Numbered from the stretch's first letter, positions 36,136 to 45,568 are shown. The stretch is 64,000 nt of DNA from Gammaproteobacteria bacterium (GCA_022599775.1 JAHZLQ010000015.1:1-64000); one strand, 5' to 3'. Numbers and translations: made by a program. Notes: generated from the sequence alone by a model not told the origin.

Positions 36136-37377
36136 GTGGCCGCCGCCGATCTCGATTTTGCCCCCAGATGCGACCCGCCGCTGTACCCTGTCCTGCGTCC
36201 AGGAGCGCATCGCAGCGCCCGCTACGTGATGCTCGGCGCCATGCTGCTGCCATTTGCTGTTGACGCGAAAACCACGTTCGAGCCGTTTGCCGAGGTGCAA
36301 TACGAGTACAACTCGAACCTGTTCGAGGAGTCGGGTGATCGCGAGGCACTTGAACAGCGTGGCACCGAGGAAAGGTCGGACTCCGCGGTCACCGGGGTCG
36401 CCGGATTTCGCTCAGGCTTCGAGTGGAGCCGCCAGCAACTGCAATTCGACGCCGAGGGACGCCGTGTCGAATACGACCGATTCTCGAGCGTGGACCACGA
36501 TGAGCATCGTATCGCGGCGGCGTACTTGTGGCGGTTGGGCAGCGTCCTCGACGGGGATATTCGATATACCAACGAGCGTCGCCTGGCATCGTTCGCCGAT
36601 CTCGATACCAGCCTGCCCAGTCTGCAACGCGAACGGAATCTGGAGGCGGGCGCCAATCTCATGGTCACGCCGAAGTGGCGCGTCGAGGCCGGTGGCGGGC
36701 GCCATTGGCTGGAATTGCCGCTGCCCGAATATCCATCGTTTCAGCTCGTCGAGGACAAGGCCGATCTGGCCCTGAAATACGTCGGCTTTGCGAGCGTCTC
36801 CGCCGGCATACTGGTGCAGTATGTCGAAGGCGAGTACTCCGGTGTTCCGGACGCATCGAGTTTCGATGAAACCACGGTTCAGTTCACCGCCGAATATGTT
36901 CGCGACGAGCAGAATCGCGTGAACGGCTCGCTGGGCTACTCCAGCCGCCAGGAAGACAGTACCGGGCAGGACACGTCCGGTCTGACCGGTTCATTGGGCT
37001 ATACCCGTGCGATCAGCGGCAAGACCTCATTCAGCGCCGAGCTGTTTCGCCGCGTCAGCAGCTATTCTGCCGGGGCCAATTCCCTGACTGAAACCGGTGT
37101 CAGTACCGGTCTCGTCTGGCGCCCCAGCGGCAAGACCCGGGTCGAAGGACAATATCTGTGGACGCGCAGCGTCTTTGAACAGGATTCGATCTCGGGCGCA
37201 TCGGCGCAGGCTGGCCGACAGGACTACCGCAGCTCGGTGAGGTTGGATGTGGGCTGGGATGCCCGGCGCTGGCTGAATCTCGCGCTATTCGGTGAGTACC
37301 GGGACCGCCATTCCGATCAGCCGGATCAAGGTTACAACGCCAATATCGTTGGATTGCGGGTGCGTGCTCAGTTCTAG
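36136..37377 (+). CDS. epsL: EpsL-like outer-membrane beta-barrel of exopolysaccharide export
   Basis: 413 residues from GTG 36136 (GAGAG upstream). An N-terminal signal-like helix (YVMLGAMLLPFAVDA) is followed by FEPFAEVQYEYNSNLFEES, a typical first strand of EpsL/BBP2-type barrels. Alternating amphipathic strands run through to a C-terminal ...NIVGLRVRAQF, ending in Phe as outer-membrane barrels do. EpsL-family proteins occur in Wzx/Wzy exopolysaccharide clusters and are presumed to act in secretion. Starts 111 bases after the TagA-type gene. Confidence 0.78.
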   Translation: MAAADLDFAPRCDPPLYPVLRPGAHRSARYVMLGAMLLPFAVDAKTTFEPFAEVQYEYNSNLFEESGDREALEQRGTEERSDSAVTGVAGFRSGFEWSRQQLQFDAEGRRVEYDRFSSVDHDEHRIAAAYLWRLGSVLDGDIRYTNERRLASFADLDTSLPSLQRERNLEAGANLMVTPKWRVEAGGGRHWLELPLPEYPSFQLVEDKADLALKYVGFASVSAGILVQYVEGEYSGVPDASSFDETTVQFTAEYVRDEQNRVNGSLGYSSRQEDSTGQDTSGLTGSLGYTRAISGKTSFSAELFRRVSSYSAGANSLTETGVSTGLVWRPSGKTRVEGQYLWTRSVFEQDSISGASAQAGRQDYRSSVRLDVGWDARRWLNLALFGEYRDRHSDQPDQGYNANIVGLRVRAQF

Positions 37378-37602
37378 GGTGCCTCTGCGCAACCGGAACG
37401 AGCGCAGCAGCCTATGCAGAGGATTCCTCGGGCATCTGCGGACGGAAATGATGCTAGCGGCGACCGTGGCCGATAGTCCGCTCCCTTGATCGTTGCGGGC
37501 ACTGCCAAGAACGATTTGCTTCCTCTCCCGGAGGGAGAAGGGCACTCATCGGTTCGGCTCGCACCTCATATCCGTAGCCTTCTCCTTCTCATGGGAGGAC
37601 GA

Positions 37603-38646
37603 CTAGTCTGGAGTAACGGCGCGATCCTGCCTGAGCAGGGCAGCCAGCCGCGCGACACGGTCGCGCAGTGGCTGGCGGAAGTGGCGCAGGGCGGCCGGAC
37701 GCCGTGCCGCGTATCTGAAGAACGTACCGAACTGCCTGGACTTCAATCCGTCCGCCATTGCGACATAGGCATCGGCATCGAGCAGGCTGCGATGCCGCTC
37801 GGCCTGTGCCAGGGCAAGCTCGCCATCCAGTACGTAGCGGGATAGCAGGCGCTCATCGGCCTCCAGCATCAGGCGGATGCGTTCGCGGCTCAGCTTTTGT
37901 GAAGACACCGAAACCTCGTGAATCCGATAGAGATAGCCAGGGGTTTCACTGAACAGGCAGGCGCCCCCGCAGAGCAGATTTTCAAGCAAAAACAGGTAGT
38001 CCTCGCCGACCACGATGCCCTCGTCATAGCCGATACCGTGTTGCACCACGAATTCGCGATTGAACAGCGGCTTGAGAAAACCGTAGTTGTAGCGCGAGTG
38101 CATCAGACGGTTGCCGCGTATGAAATCCGGCCCAGTGATCGGGAAGTGCGCGGGTGTGGGGCCACGGTTCGGGAACATCGGTAGATGGGCGCTGGCCGAA
38201 CCGCGGTCGAACAATAGATTGTCGGCGACGACCGCGCATTGCATCTGATCGCCGAGTTTCGTCAGACCTTGCAGGCGACCGGGCAGGTACTGATCGTCCG
38301 CGTCGAGGATCGCCAACCAGCGGCCTGTTGCGTGACGAATGGCATGGTTGCGCGCTCCGCTCGGACCGAGATTGCGGTCCAGCCGGTGGACCTGAATCCT
38401 GGCGTCGCCGATCGCAGAGGCCAATTCGGCCGTATCATCCGAGGAATGGTCATCGACCACGATGATTTCCAGCGATACGCCCTGTTGGCTCAGCGCACTG
38501 CGAATCGCGGCTTCGATATACGCCGCAGCATTCCACGCGGGAATGATCACGGAGACATCGGCTGCCATCGAAAGATCGTGCATGCCGGAAGCGCCGGATC
38601 GAGCGGTCAAGGGTCGACTGAGTGTGGCGTCGAAGTGCGACGCCAT
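37603..38646 (-). CDS. Family 2 glycosyltransferase
   Basis: 347 residues, soluble. GT2 motifs: VSVIIPAWNAAAYIEAAIRSAL (about 31-52), EIIVVDDHSSDDTAELA, GPSGARNHAIRHATGRWLAILDADDQYLPGRL (DADD metal site), and VVGEDYLFLLENLL as the acceptor ED segment. Resembles ExoO-type transferases of succinoglycan-like pathways. Its ATG follows the priming transferase stop with no gap. Starts at internal Met 22 or 27 are possible. Converges with epsL. Confidence 0.84.
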   Translation of the reverse strand: MASHFDATLSRPLTARSGASGMHDLSMAADVSVIIPAWNAAAYIEAAIRSALSQQGVSLEIIVVDDHSSDDTAELASAIGDARIQVHRLDRNLGPSGARNHAIRHATGRWLAILDADDQYLPGRLQGLTKLGDQMQCAVVADNLLFDRGSASAHLPMFPNRGPTPAHFPITGPDFIRGNRLMHSRYNYGFLKPLFNREFVVQHGIGYDEGIVVGEDYLFLLENLLCGGACLFSETPGYLYRIHEVSVSSQKLSRERIRLMLEADERLLSRYVLDGELALAQAERHRSLLDADAYVAMADGLKSRQFGTFFRYAARRPAALRHFRQPLRDRVARLAALLRQDRAVTPD

Positions 38647-39477
38647 TCAGTATGCGTATTCGTCACCACTCAGCGCGCGCCAGACCGTGAGGAACACGAT
38701 CTTGATGTCCATGCGCAGGCTCATGTTGCGTGCGTAGAACAGATCGAAGCGCACACGATGCGTCATTTTGCGAATGCTGCGGGTTTCGCCGCGGCAGCCG
38801 GAAACCTGCGCCAGGCCGGTGACGCCCGGTAACACCGAGGTGCGCATCGAGTAACCCGGCACGCATTCGGCGAACAATTCATCCAGTTCGGGCACGTGCG
38901 GGCGTGGGCCGACCACGGACATTTCGCCCATCAATACGTTCAGGAACTGAGGGAGTTCGTCGAGATTGGTCTTGCGCAGAATTCGGCCCACTCGGGTCAC
39001 GCGCGGATCGTTTTTCTGCGCCTGCACGAAGCCCGCCTTGGGGTCGTGCGTCATCGTCCGGAACTTGAAGCAGCGGAATTGCACCCCGTTGGCCCCGAGG
39101 CGGAACTGCCTGAAAAATACCGGGCCACGGCTGTCGAGTTTGATCAGCAGACCGATCAGCGGCAGCAGCCAGAACCCGAGCAGGAGCATGAACAGCGAGG
39201 CAAACGCTAGATCGAAGGCGCGCTTTCCGAAGCGGGCATAGCGCGCATGGGTGGCGGACCAGTCCTGGGTCTCTATGCTTGCGCCGCCACGAGTGGCGTT
39301 GCGCCCCGGTTCGGGCATGAACACGTCAGTCTCCGAAGAAGCCCTGGAACGGTGATCGTACAGACAGGCTTCGAGTTTTCTCTGAAACGCTGGGTTGCTG
39401 CCGCGCAGCAAACCCGCACTTACTGGGCTTTCGTCCATATCTCCAAGCTCGTCTGGGGTATCCACGTGGTGTTGCAA
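38647..39477 (-). CDS. ExoY-like undecaprenyl-phosphate sugar phosphotransferase
   Basis: 276 residues. Transfers the first sugar-1-phosphate to undecaprenyl phosphate. A non-conserved N-terminal ~80 residues precede the membrane re-entrant helix (FDLAFASLFMLLLGFWLLPLIGLLIKLDSRGPVFFRQ). The catalytic part follows: FRCFKFRTM, TRVGRILRKTNLDELPQFLNVLMGEMSVVGPRP, LPGVTGLAQVSG. It lacks the four-helix and CoA-binding-like N-terminal half of WcaJ/GumD, so it is the short ExoY/WbaP-C type. Starts the two-gene transcript with the GT2. Confidence 0.88.
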   Translation of the reverse strand: MQHHVDTPDELGDMDESPVSAGLLRGSNPAFQRKLEACLYDHRSRASSETDVFMPEPGRNATRGGASIETQDWSATHARYARFGKRAFDLAFASLFMLLLGFWLLPLIGLLIKLDSRGPVFFRQFRLGANGVQFRCFKFRTMTHDPKAGFVQAQKNDPRVTRVGRILRKTNLDELPQFLNVLMGEMSVVGPRPHVPELDELFAECVPGYSMRTSVLPGVTGLAQVSGCRGETRSIRKMTHRVRFDLFYARNMSLRMDIKIVFLTVWRALSGDEYAY

Positions 39478-40084
39478 ACTGAAGCCGACATTGAGTCCGG
39501 TCCCGCGCTACTTCCGCGATCCACGTTTGCGCACATGCGCTCCAGTCAGGGCGAGTGTATGGAGCCATCTATTTGCTTAGCCAAAGGTGAACAATACGTT
39601 GTCGCCTACTCGGCGCCAAGTGAAGTGCTACTCGTCACATGCAATCCATGTGCCGGATTTTACTTCGGAAACGTCTGTTGAAACTGCGAACCGGCGCATG
39701 TTTTTGGTGGCCGTTCGATTGTCCCTGAAGTTGATTTCATCGCCGTTGCAGGCCCCGGCCGCATCCTTGCAGGCCGAGACCGTCGAGACAATCACCCATA
39801 TAGGGGACTGCGCGATTCCGCGGCGCGGGAGCATACAGCTAGCCCGGTCGGACCACGTCGAAGAGGCAGGCCGCGTCATAGGCTTGTTGAACAGGCTCGG
39901 CGCTGCTCCGGCAACACGCTCTCGGCATCGGCACGCAGGCGCCACCCCATGACGTACCGCGTGGATGGCCGGTAATCGTTGTCGATCCTGCCAGTCGGGT
40001 CGCTCGCATCCGCGCCGATTGCTGAGCATTGCGCTCGATGCCGGCGGTACCGTGCCGGCGACCGCTCCACCGGGCCGGGCCGGC
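39478..40084. other. 607-base intergenic region
   Basis: Lies between fabH and the priming transferase, both on the minus strand. It is somewhat less GC-rich than the genes and holds short frames on both strands without family similarity or coding bias. It probably carries the promoter of the transferase pair. I saw no repeat, tRNA or clear operator. Confidence 0.5.
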
Positions 40085-41044
40085 TTACCAGCGAACCAGT
40101 GCGGCGCCCCAGGTCAGGCCGCCGCCGACGGCTTCCATCAGCACCAGATGTCCAGGCTGGATGCGGCCGTCGCGTACCGCAGCGTCCAGCGCCAGCGGGA
40201 TCGAGGCGGCCGAAGTATTGCCGTGATGCTGGACCGTCCGTACCACTTGATCGGAACGCAGGCCCAGCTTTTCCGCGGTGGTGTCGATGATGCGGACATT
40301 GGCCTGATGCGGAACCATCCAGTCGATGTCCTCGCCGCGCAGCCCGTGCTGCGCGAGCGCTTCCCGCGTGACCTGACCGAGCACCCGGACCGCCATCTTG
40401 AAAACGGACTGGCCTTCCATTTCAACGAATGGATTGCCGACGACCTTGCCCTGCGCGATCGTACCCGGCGTGCGCAGGATTGAACTGTAACGGCCGTCCG
40501 AATGCAGGTGAGTGGACATCACGCCCGGCTCGTCACCGGCCTTGAGCACCACCGCGCCGGCGCCATCGCCGAACAATACGCAAGTGCGGCGATCGCTCCA
40601 GTCGAGAATGCGCGAGAAGGTTTCGGCGCCGACCACCAACGCACACCTGGACTGCCCGGATGCGATGAACTTGTCGGCCGTGGCCAGCGCGTAGACAAAG
40701 CCGCTGCAGACCGCCTGAATATCGAAGGCGGCGCCCTGGGTGATGCCGAGCTTGGCCTGCAGCAGGCTGGCGGTGGACGGAAAGATCATGTCCGGTGTGG
40801 AGGTGGCCACGACGATCAGATCCACGGCGTCGGTCCCGATGCCGGCTGCGTCCAGCGCTCGCTGGCAGGCCTGCAATGCCAGATCGCTGGACACCTGATC
40901 GTCGGCCGCGATGTGGCGGCTGCGAATACCGGTCCGCTCGAAGATCCATTCGTCGCTGGTATCGACGAAGCTTTCGAGATCGCGATTGCTCAGCACTTTG
41001 TCCGGCAGATAGCTGCCGGTTCCGATGATGCGTGAATAGGCCAT
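40085..41044 (-). CDS. fabH: Beta-ketoacyl-ACP synthase III (FabH)
   Basis: 319 residues. Condenses acetyl-CoA (or another acyl-CoA) with malonyl-ACP to start fatty acid synthesis. The catalytic triad is visible: Cys in [13 protein letters not shown] (about residue 113), His in [10 protein letters not shown] (about 246), and Asn in [14 protein letters not shown] (about 276). The C-terminus [13 protein letters not shown] is canonical. It stands apart from any plsX-fabD cluster in this window, so it may be a second copy with its own primer preference. Confidence 0.92.
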   Translation of the reverse strand: MAYSRIIGTGSYLPDKVLSNRDLESFVDTSDEWIFERTGIRSRHIAADDQVSSDLALQACQRALDAAGIGTDAVDLIVVATSTPDMIFPSTASLLQAKLGITQGAAFDIQAVCSGFVYALATADKFIASGQSRCALVVGAETFSRILDWSDRRTCVLFGDGAGAVVLKAGDEPGVMSTHLHSDGRYSSILRTPGTIAQGKVVGNPFVEMEGQSVFKMAVRVLGQVTREALAQHGLRGEDIDWMVPHQANVRIIDTTAEKLGLRSDQVVRTVQHHGNTSAASIPLALDAAVRDGRIQPGHLVLMEAVGGGLTWGAALVRW

Positions 41045-41266
41045 TGCGTTGTTCTGGAGGGCTGGGCCGCGCGCAACCGAGCTTGGTCCGCTGGCATTGC
41101 CGTAATTGTACGTGAGGGATGTGCCGATCCCTCAGTACGCCGGCGCATGGTGTGCTCCCCCGTGAATTGCCGGTCTTCGGCCCGACGCTACCCTTGACCG
41201 CCCCGGCGGCGGTGCGGTCCGGGCATGGCCGCAATATGCCGCCACTACGAATTACGAAGGCGGTCG

Positions 41267-42430
41267 ATGCTCGACGTTTCAACGCTGATCACGATGATTG
41301 CCGTGAATCTATTGATCGCGGCGGTGGGACTTTATGGCGGCTGGCTACTCAGCCGGCCGAGCCCAGGCATGCTGCGCGCGACCGCTGGCATGGTCTGCCT
41401 ATGCGCCGGAATGTTCGGGGTCGCACTGCGGAGCTGGACCGATCGTTCGCTGATCGTGTTATTGCCGAATCTGCTGATGGTCGGTGGCTGGATACTGCTG
41501 CTGAGTGGCGTGCGCCGCTTTCGGGGGCTACCGCCGGTCCTGCTGCGCTATCTCGTGCCGTTCGCGCTGGTCTACCTGTTGGTCAGTGTCTTCTGGTTGT
41601 ATTCGAGCCGTAACGATGCGATGCGGCTGCTGGTGACGACCGTGTGGGGGGGCATCCTGGCTTTAAGCCTGGCCTGGAGCCTTGCGCAAAGCGTTTCGCG
41701 TGAGGATCGCCCGATTTTCTGGGGCATGGCTTTGCCGATAGCGGTCTGTGGGATGCTGAGTCTGACGCGCGGCCTGTATGCCGGATTGTCGCTGTGGTCG
41801 GGCCCCGTATCCGGCGCGCAGACCGTCGGCTTGCTTCTGGGCGTATCGATGATGGCTGCTGCGTTCTCGCTGGCCATGGGCTTGTCACTGGCGATGAATT
41901 TGCGCTATCGACTCGAAGTGGAGCGCCTGGCCGGTTTCGATCCCCTGACGGGCCTGCCGAACCGGCGCCTGTTGAGCAGCCGCTACCAGACGGCCGCGCG
42001 TCTCGCGCGCCGTAGCCAGGGCCGTGTCGGACTGCTTTTCTTGGACCTTGACGATTTCAAGCCCATCAACGATCACTACGGCCATGAAACGGGCGACCGG
42101 GTGCTCAAGATGATCGCGGCACGTCTGGAGCGCTGCGTTCGCAGCAGCGAGTTCGTCGTGCGCTTCGGGGGGGACGAGTTCGTGATACTGGTCGATTCAG
42201 TGCGTGATCTTCGCGCCTTGCGCGAACGCATGCAGAGCCTGCGTGAGGCCATCGATGCGCCCATGGTGATCGACGGGCAGGCACTCTACGTCGGCTTCAG
42301 TTGTGGTGGCGCGGTCACGCCACCGGGCGGTGGGGAATTGCCGAATCTGATCGAGCAGGCCGATGCGGACATGTACGAATCCAAGGGCACCAAGGCGCGA
42401 AGGCTGGCGCTAGCGCTGGCGGCTTCCTGA
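41267..42430 (+). CDS. Membrane-bound diguanylate cyclase (GGDEF)
   Basis: 387 residues from ATG 41267 (GAAGG 6 bases upstream; ATG 41225 is the alternative). About seven N-terminal membrane helices (residues 5-210) form a sensor-like module with no recognised ligand domain. The GGDEF domain is FDPLTGLPNRRLL, LFLDLDDFKPINDHYGHETGD, VVRFGGDEFVILV. Active-site residues are intact. The inhibitory-site RxxD reads RSSE five residues before GGDEF, so product feedback may be weakened. It makes c-di-GMP and lies near exopolysaccharide and pilus genes, plausible targets. Confidence 0.88.
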   Translation: MLDVSTLITMIAVNLLIAAVGLYGGWLLSRPSPGMLRATAGMVCLCAGMFGVALRSWTDRSLIVLLPNLLMVGGWILLLSGVRRFRGLPPVLLRYLVPFALVYLLVSVFWLYSSRNDAMRLLVTTVWGGILALSLAWSLAQSVSREDRPIFWGMALPIAVCGMLSLTRGLYAGLSLWSGPVSGAQTVGLLLGVSMMAAAFSLAMGLSLAMNLRYRLEVERLAGFDPLTGLPNRRLLSSRYQTAARLARRSQGRVGLLFLDLDDFKPINDHYGHETGDRVLKMIAARLERCVRSSEFVVRFGGDEFVILVDSVRDLRALRERMQSLREAIDAPMVIDGQALYVGFSCGGAVTPPGGGELPNLIEQADADMYESKGTKARRLALALAAS

Positions 42431-42436
42431 ACCGTC

Positions 42437-43201
42437 TCAGCTGGCAAATGCGTCAATGTGGCGTTTCAGCGCGTCATAGCCGTCCATCAGGCGAGGGCCG
42501 GGGCGACCGAGCCAGGCTTCGGTGATCGGAAAGATTCGGTTGTGAGCCACCGCCGGAACGGCCTGCCAGCCGGGGCGTCGCCGCACCACCTCGGCCCGGT
42601 AATTCGCTTCGGCGACGCCGCACCAGGACATCACCACGATATCGGGGTTCGCCGCGATCACCTCGTGCGGCTCCAGTGGTTTGCTTTTGGCGTCCATCGC
42701 ACCCCAGGGATTGAGGCCGCCGGCCAGTTCCACCAGATCCGTGGCCCAGGAACGCCTTGCCGGAACGATGACCGGCTTGGGCCACCATTCCAGCAATACG
42801 CGTGGCCGTGCGGTGCGCTCGACCGGCTGCATCCGTTCGCGCATTTGCGTCACCAGCCGTTCTCCGCGTTGCGCAACCCCCAGCGCGGCGGCGATGCGCA
42901 GCACGTCGCCATACACGTCTTCGAGGCTTTGCGGGTCGCAGACCAGGGTGCGGATGCCGGCGGCTTCCAGAGCGTCGACGATGCGCTCGTGCCCGGGCAC
43001 GGTCAGCGAGCTGAGCACCAAATCCGGTTTCAGGGCGATGACCGCGGCGACGTCGAGGTCCAGATCGCGACCGAGCTTGGGCAGCGTGGCCACGATCTCC
43101 GGGGGATGATCCGAGTCGTCGTCGACGCCGATCAGACACTGCGCCGCATCGAGCGCGCAGACAATCTCGGTATTCGAGCAGGTATGTGAGAAGACACGCA
43201 T
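42437..43201 (-). CDS. Cobalamin-binding protein, BtuF-like
   Basis: 254 residues from ATG 43201. The helical-backbone periplasmic-binding fold (Peripla_BP_2) is recognisable from MRVFSHTCSNTEIVCALDAAQCLIGVDDDSDHP, VAAVIALKPDLVLSSL, and DPQSLEDVYGDVLRIAAALG. There is no signal peptide, unlike E. coli BtuF. Proteins of this form occur alone in many gammaproteobacteria and are annotated as cobalamin-binding. No BtuCD is visible. It converges with the diguanylate cyclase, 6 bases apart. Confidence 0.72.
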   Translation of the reverse strand: MRVFSHTCSNTEIVCALDAAQCLIGVDDDSDHPPEIVATLPKLGRDLDLDVAAVIALKPDLVLSSLTVPGHERIVDALEAAGIRTLVCDPQSLEDVYGDVLRIAAALGVAQRGERLVTQMRERMQPVERTARPRVLLEWWPKPVIVPARRSWATDLVELAGGLNPWGAMDAKSKPLEPHEVIAANPDIVVMSWCGVAEANYRAEVVRRRPGWQAVPAVAHNRIFPITEAWLGRPGPRLMDGYDALKRHIDAFAS

Positions 43202-43289
43202 CCGCCCATGGTAAGGGAGGAGCCGTCGTACATGAATCGTGTCGCATTCTGTGTTACTGATTCGTGCCGCCCAATCGCGACCGCTCACC

Positions 43290-43754
43290 ATGCCCGCCGT
43301 ATTGTTCGTCTGCCTCGGCAACATCTGCCGATCGCCGCTGGCCGAGGCCGCCTTGCGTCTCAAGGCCACCGAGCGAGGACTGAATTTCGAAATCGATTCC
43401 GCCGGCACCGGCGACTGGCATGTCGGCGCCGCTCCGGATCGCCGCGCGCAGGCCGTGGCGCGCCGGCATGGGGTCGACATCAGTGCCTACCGCGCGCGGC
43501 AGGTCACAGTGCAGGATTTCAGGCACTTCACCCATGTGGTCGCGCTGGATACGCAGAACCTGGCGGCCCTGCGCGCGCTGCAGCCGACGGACGCCCGCGC
43601 GGAGCTGGCGCTGCTGCTGGACCACGTGCCGGGGCGGCAGGGGCAGGCGGTGGCCGACCCTTACTACGGCGAGGACGCCGGCTTTGATCAGACCTGGGCG
43701 GACGTGACGGCAGGCGCCCACGGGTTGCTGGATCAGCTCGTCGGCCGTCGATGA
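43290..43754 (+). CDS. Low-molecular-weight protein-tyrosine-phosphatase family
   Basis: 154 residues from ATG 43290. The N-terminal P-loop is VCLGNICRSPLAEAAL (C-x5-R-S), and the general acid Asp is in VADPYYGED (about residue 121). The stop overlaps the fructosamine-kinase-like start (ATGA). In some bacteria this pairing serves protein deglycation: the phosphatase removes 5-phosphate from ribulosamine/erythrulosamine 5-phosphates before the kinase acts. A role as the partner phosphatase of polysaccharide tyrosine kinase is the alternative, but that locus is 4 kb away. Confidence 0.88.
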   Translation: MPAVLFVCLGNICRSPLAEAALRLKATERGLNFEIDSAGTGDWHVGAAPDRRAQAVARRHGVDISAYRARQVTVQDFRHFTHVVALDTQNLAALRALQPTDARAELALLLDHVPGRQGQAVADPYYGEDAGFDQTWADVTAGAHGLLDQLVGRR

Positions 43755-44557
43755 CACCGCTGGCCCAGCGCGGGGCGGCGCTGTTGGGCGGAGTCCTGCG
43801 GCACGCGGAGCCGGTGTCCGGTGGCGGTCTTTCGCAGGTACTGCATATTCGTCTGGACGACGGACGTGTCGCCATCGTCAAGCACGGAGCGCTGGCCCAG
43901 GTCGAAGCGTCGATGCTTCGCACCATTCACGAAGCCGGTGTACCTGCGCCGGCCGTGCTCGGTGCCGATTCGCAGACCCTGGTCATCGAACGCCTGCCGA
44001 CGGATGGATTGCTCGACAACGCCTGGAGCGACGTCGGAGCGCAGCTTGCCGTGCTTCATGCCACCACCGGCCCAGCCTATGGCTGGCCTGAGGCATACGC
44101 ATTCGATTCGGTGCCGATCGACAATGCGTGGACGGAGTGCTGGCCTGAATTCTGGGCACAGCGACGCCTGCTGCCGCATCTGTCGAAACTGCCGGTTTCG
44201 CTCGGCCGACGTCTGGAGCGCTTGGCCGCGGATTTACCGAATCGGCTTCCGCAACAGCCGGCGGCATCCTTGCTGCATGGCGATCTGTGGAGCGGCAATG
44301 TGCTAGTCACCGGGACCCGGCTCAGCGGCCTGATCGACCCGGCCTGCTACTACGGACACAGCGAGGTCGATATCGCGATGCTGCAACTGTTCGATCGGCC
44401 GAGTCCGGAGTTTTTCGAGGCCTATGCCCCCTTGCAAGCGGGCTGTGCCGAGCGATTGACGATCTACCGTCTCTGGCCGGCGCTGGTTCATCTGTTGTTG
44501 TTCGGCGGCGGCTACCACGCGATGGTGGGTCGGAATCTGTCAGCGGCGGGCGTATGA
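43751..44557 (+). CDS. Fructosamine/ketosamine-3-kinase family protein
   Basis: 268 residues. FN3K fold: SGGGLSQVLHIRLDDGRVAIVKHG, EASMLRTIHEAGVPAPAVLG, LLHGDLWSGNVLV with the catalytic Asp (about residue 178), IDPACYYGHSEVDIAMLQLF. It phosphorylates ketosamines on glycated proteins or free amino acids, making them unstable so that the amine is freed. It is translationally coupled to the LMW phosphatase, which argues for ribulosamine/erythrulosamine substrates. Confidence 0.87.
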   Translation: MTPLAQRGAALLGGVLRHAEPVSGGGLSQVLHIRLDDGRVAIVKHGALAQVEASMLRTIHEAGVPAPAVLGADSQTLVIERLPTDGLLDNAWSDVGAQLAVLHATTGPAYGWPEAYAFDSVPIDNAWTECWPEFWAQRRLLPHLSKLPVSLGRRLERLAADLPNRLPQQPAASLLHGDLWSGNVLVTGTRLSGLIDPACYYGHSEVDIAMLQLFDRPSPEFFEAYAPLQAGCAERLTIYRLWPALVHLLLFGGGYHAMVGRNLSAAGV

Positions 44558-44653
44558 CCCCGCGGGGCGGAACAGCCCGCACGCGTCGCGACCGACGAAC
44601 AGCACCTGAACCCCGCGGGAAGGCCGGCTTATGGCAGTCCGCCGTGAACGTAG

Positions 44654-45517
44654 ATGCACCTGCTGCGTGAGGCGTCCATTGATGCCGACGGCACGCTCGA
44701 CAACCAGATCATCGCGCACGAATTCTTCCACTACGTGCATCACCGCCTGACCGATTCCAGCAGTCAGCAGTCCGGTGCCATGAGCGAAGGCTGGGGCGAC
44801 ATCGACGGTTTCATGTTGTCGACCCGCGCCGATGACACGCTGTCGATCGGGAATGAAAGCTTCCAGGGCGCGTATAGCCTGGCCGGTTACGTCGTCCACA
44901 ACCTGTACGCGGGCATCCGTCGTGCGCCGTACTCCACGGACTTCGACCGGAACAGCTTCACGTTCAAGCATATTTCCGACGGCGAGCCGACACCGGACGG
45001 CGGTGATGGCAGCAGCAATTCGGAAGTGCACAATGCCGGCGAAATCTGGGCCAACATGGTCTGGGAGTGCTACACCGGCTTGCTGAACGACCCGCGTCAC
45101 AGCTTCGGCGAGGCGCAGTCCCGGATGAAGGATTACATCATCGGCGGTCTGAAAATGACGCCGGCCGATGCCACCTTCACCGAAGCACGCGATGCCATCC
45201 TGGCGGTCGCCCTGGCCAATGACTTCGGCGACTACGAAGCCTGCTCGGACGGCTTCGCACGTCGCGGTGCCGGTCTCAATGCCGTGTCGCCGGCACGCGA
45301 CAGCGCCGACCTGGTCGGTGTGGTCGAGGACTACACCAAGTTCGTCTGCGAAACCGCCGGAGGTGGGGACGGAGATGGAGATGGTGATGGTGATGGTGAT
45401 GGCGACACCGGCGGCTCCACTGGTGGTTCCGGCGGTGGCTCGCCCGCGCCGGTGGTGCTTGTCGGTCTGGCGGTGGCTGCATTGCTGCGCCGGTGGCGAA
45501 TGACCGGCAATCGGTAA
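44654..45517 (+). pseudogene. 5'-truncated M36-like metallopeptidase with GlyGly-CTERM-like tail
   Basis: 287-residue frame that starts inside a peptidase domain: only ~20 residues precede the zinc site IIAHEFFHYVHHRL. The third ligand follows in GAMSEGWGDIDGF. Family members carry a signal peptide, a propeptide and half the catalytic domain upstream; here an in-frame TAG lies directly before the ATG. The C-terminus has a Gly-Asp repeat, a Gly/Ser stretch, then PAPVVLVGLAVAALLRRWR, a GlyGly-CTERM-type (rhombosortase) sorting signal. It is probably a decayed secreted protease. A strong terminator follows. Confidence 0.65.
45367..45405 (+). repeat. Gly-Asp coding microsatellite
   Basis: About six copies of a 6-base GGTGAT/GGAGAT unit coding for alternating Gly-Asp within the metallopeptidase remnant. 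Such a tract can expand or contract by slippage without shifting the frame. Confidence 0.7.
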
Positions 45518-45531
45518 GCTGCACGAGAGGC

Positions 45532-45568
45532 AAAAAAGGGCCGGCGGATTCGCCGGCCCTTTTTTTTC
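45532..45568 (+). terminator. Strong intrinsic terminator
   Basis: AAAAAAGGGCCGGCG, loop GATT, CGCCGGCCC and then T8. A 9-base GC stem flanked by A and T runs, 15 bases after the metallopeptidase stop. It can work in both directions. Confidence 0.9.

Noticed and set aside
37524..37538. TCTCCC-GGA-GGGAGA hairpin as a bidirectional terminator between epsL and the GT2 gene
   Set aside because: Stem is short, there is no U-run and it looks like part of a dispersed repeat; not strong enough to call.
39247..40029. Open frames in the gap between fabH and the priming transferase
   Set aside because: One overlaps the transferase antisense, the other lacks a start signal and coding bias.
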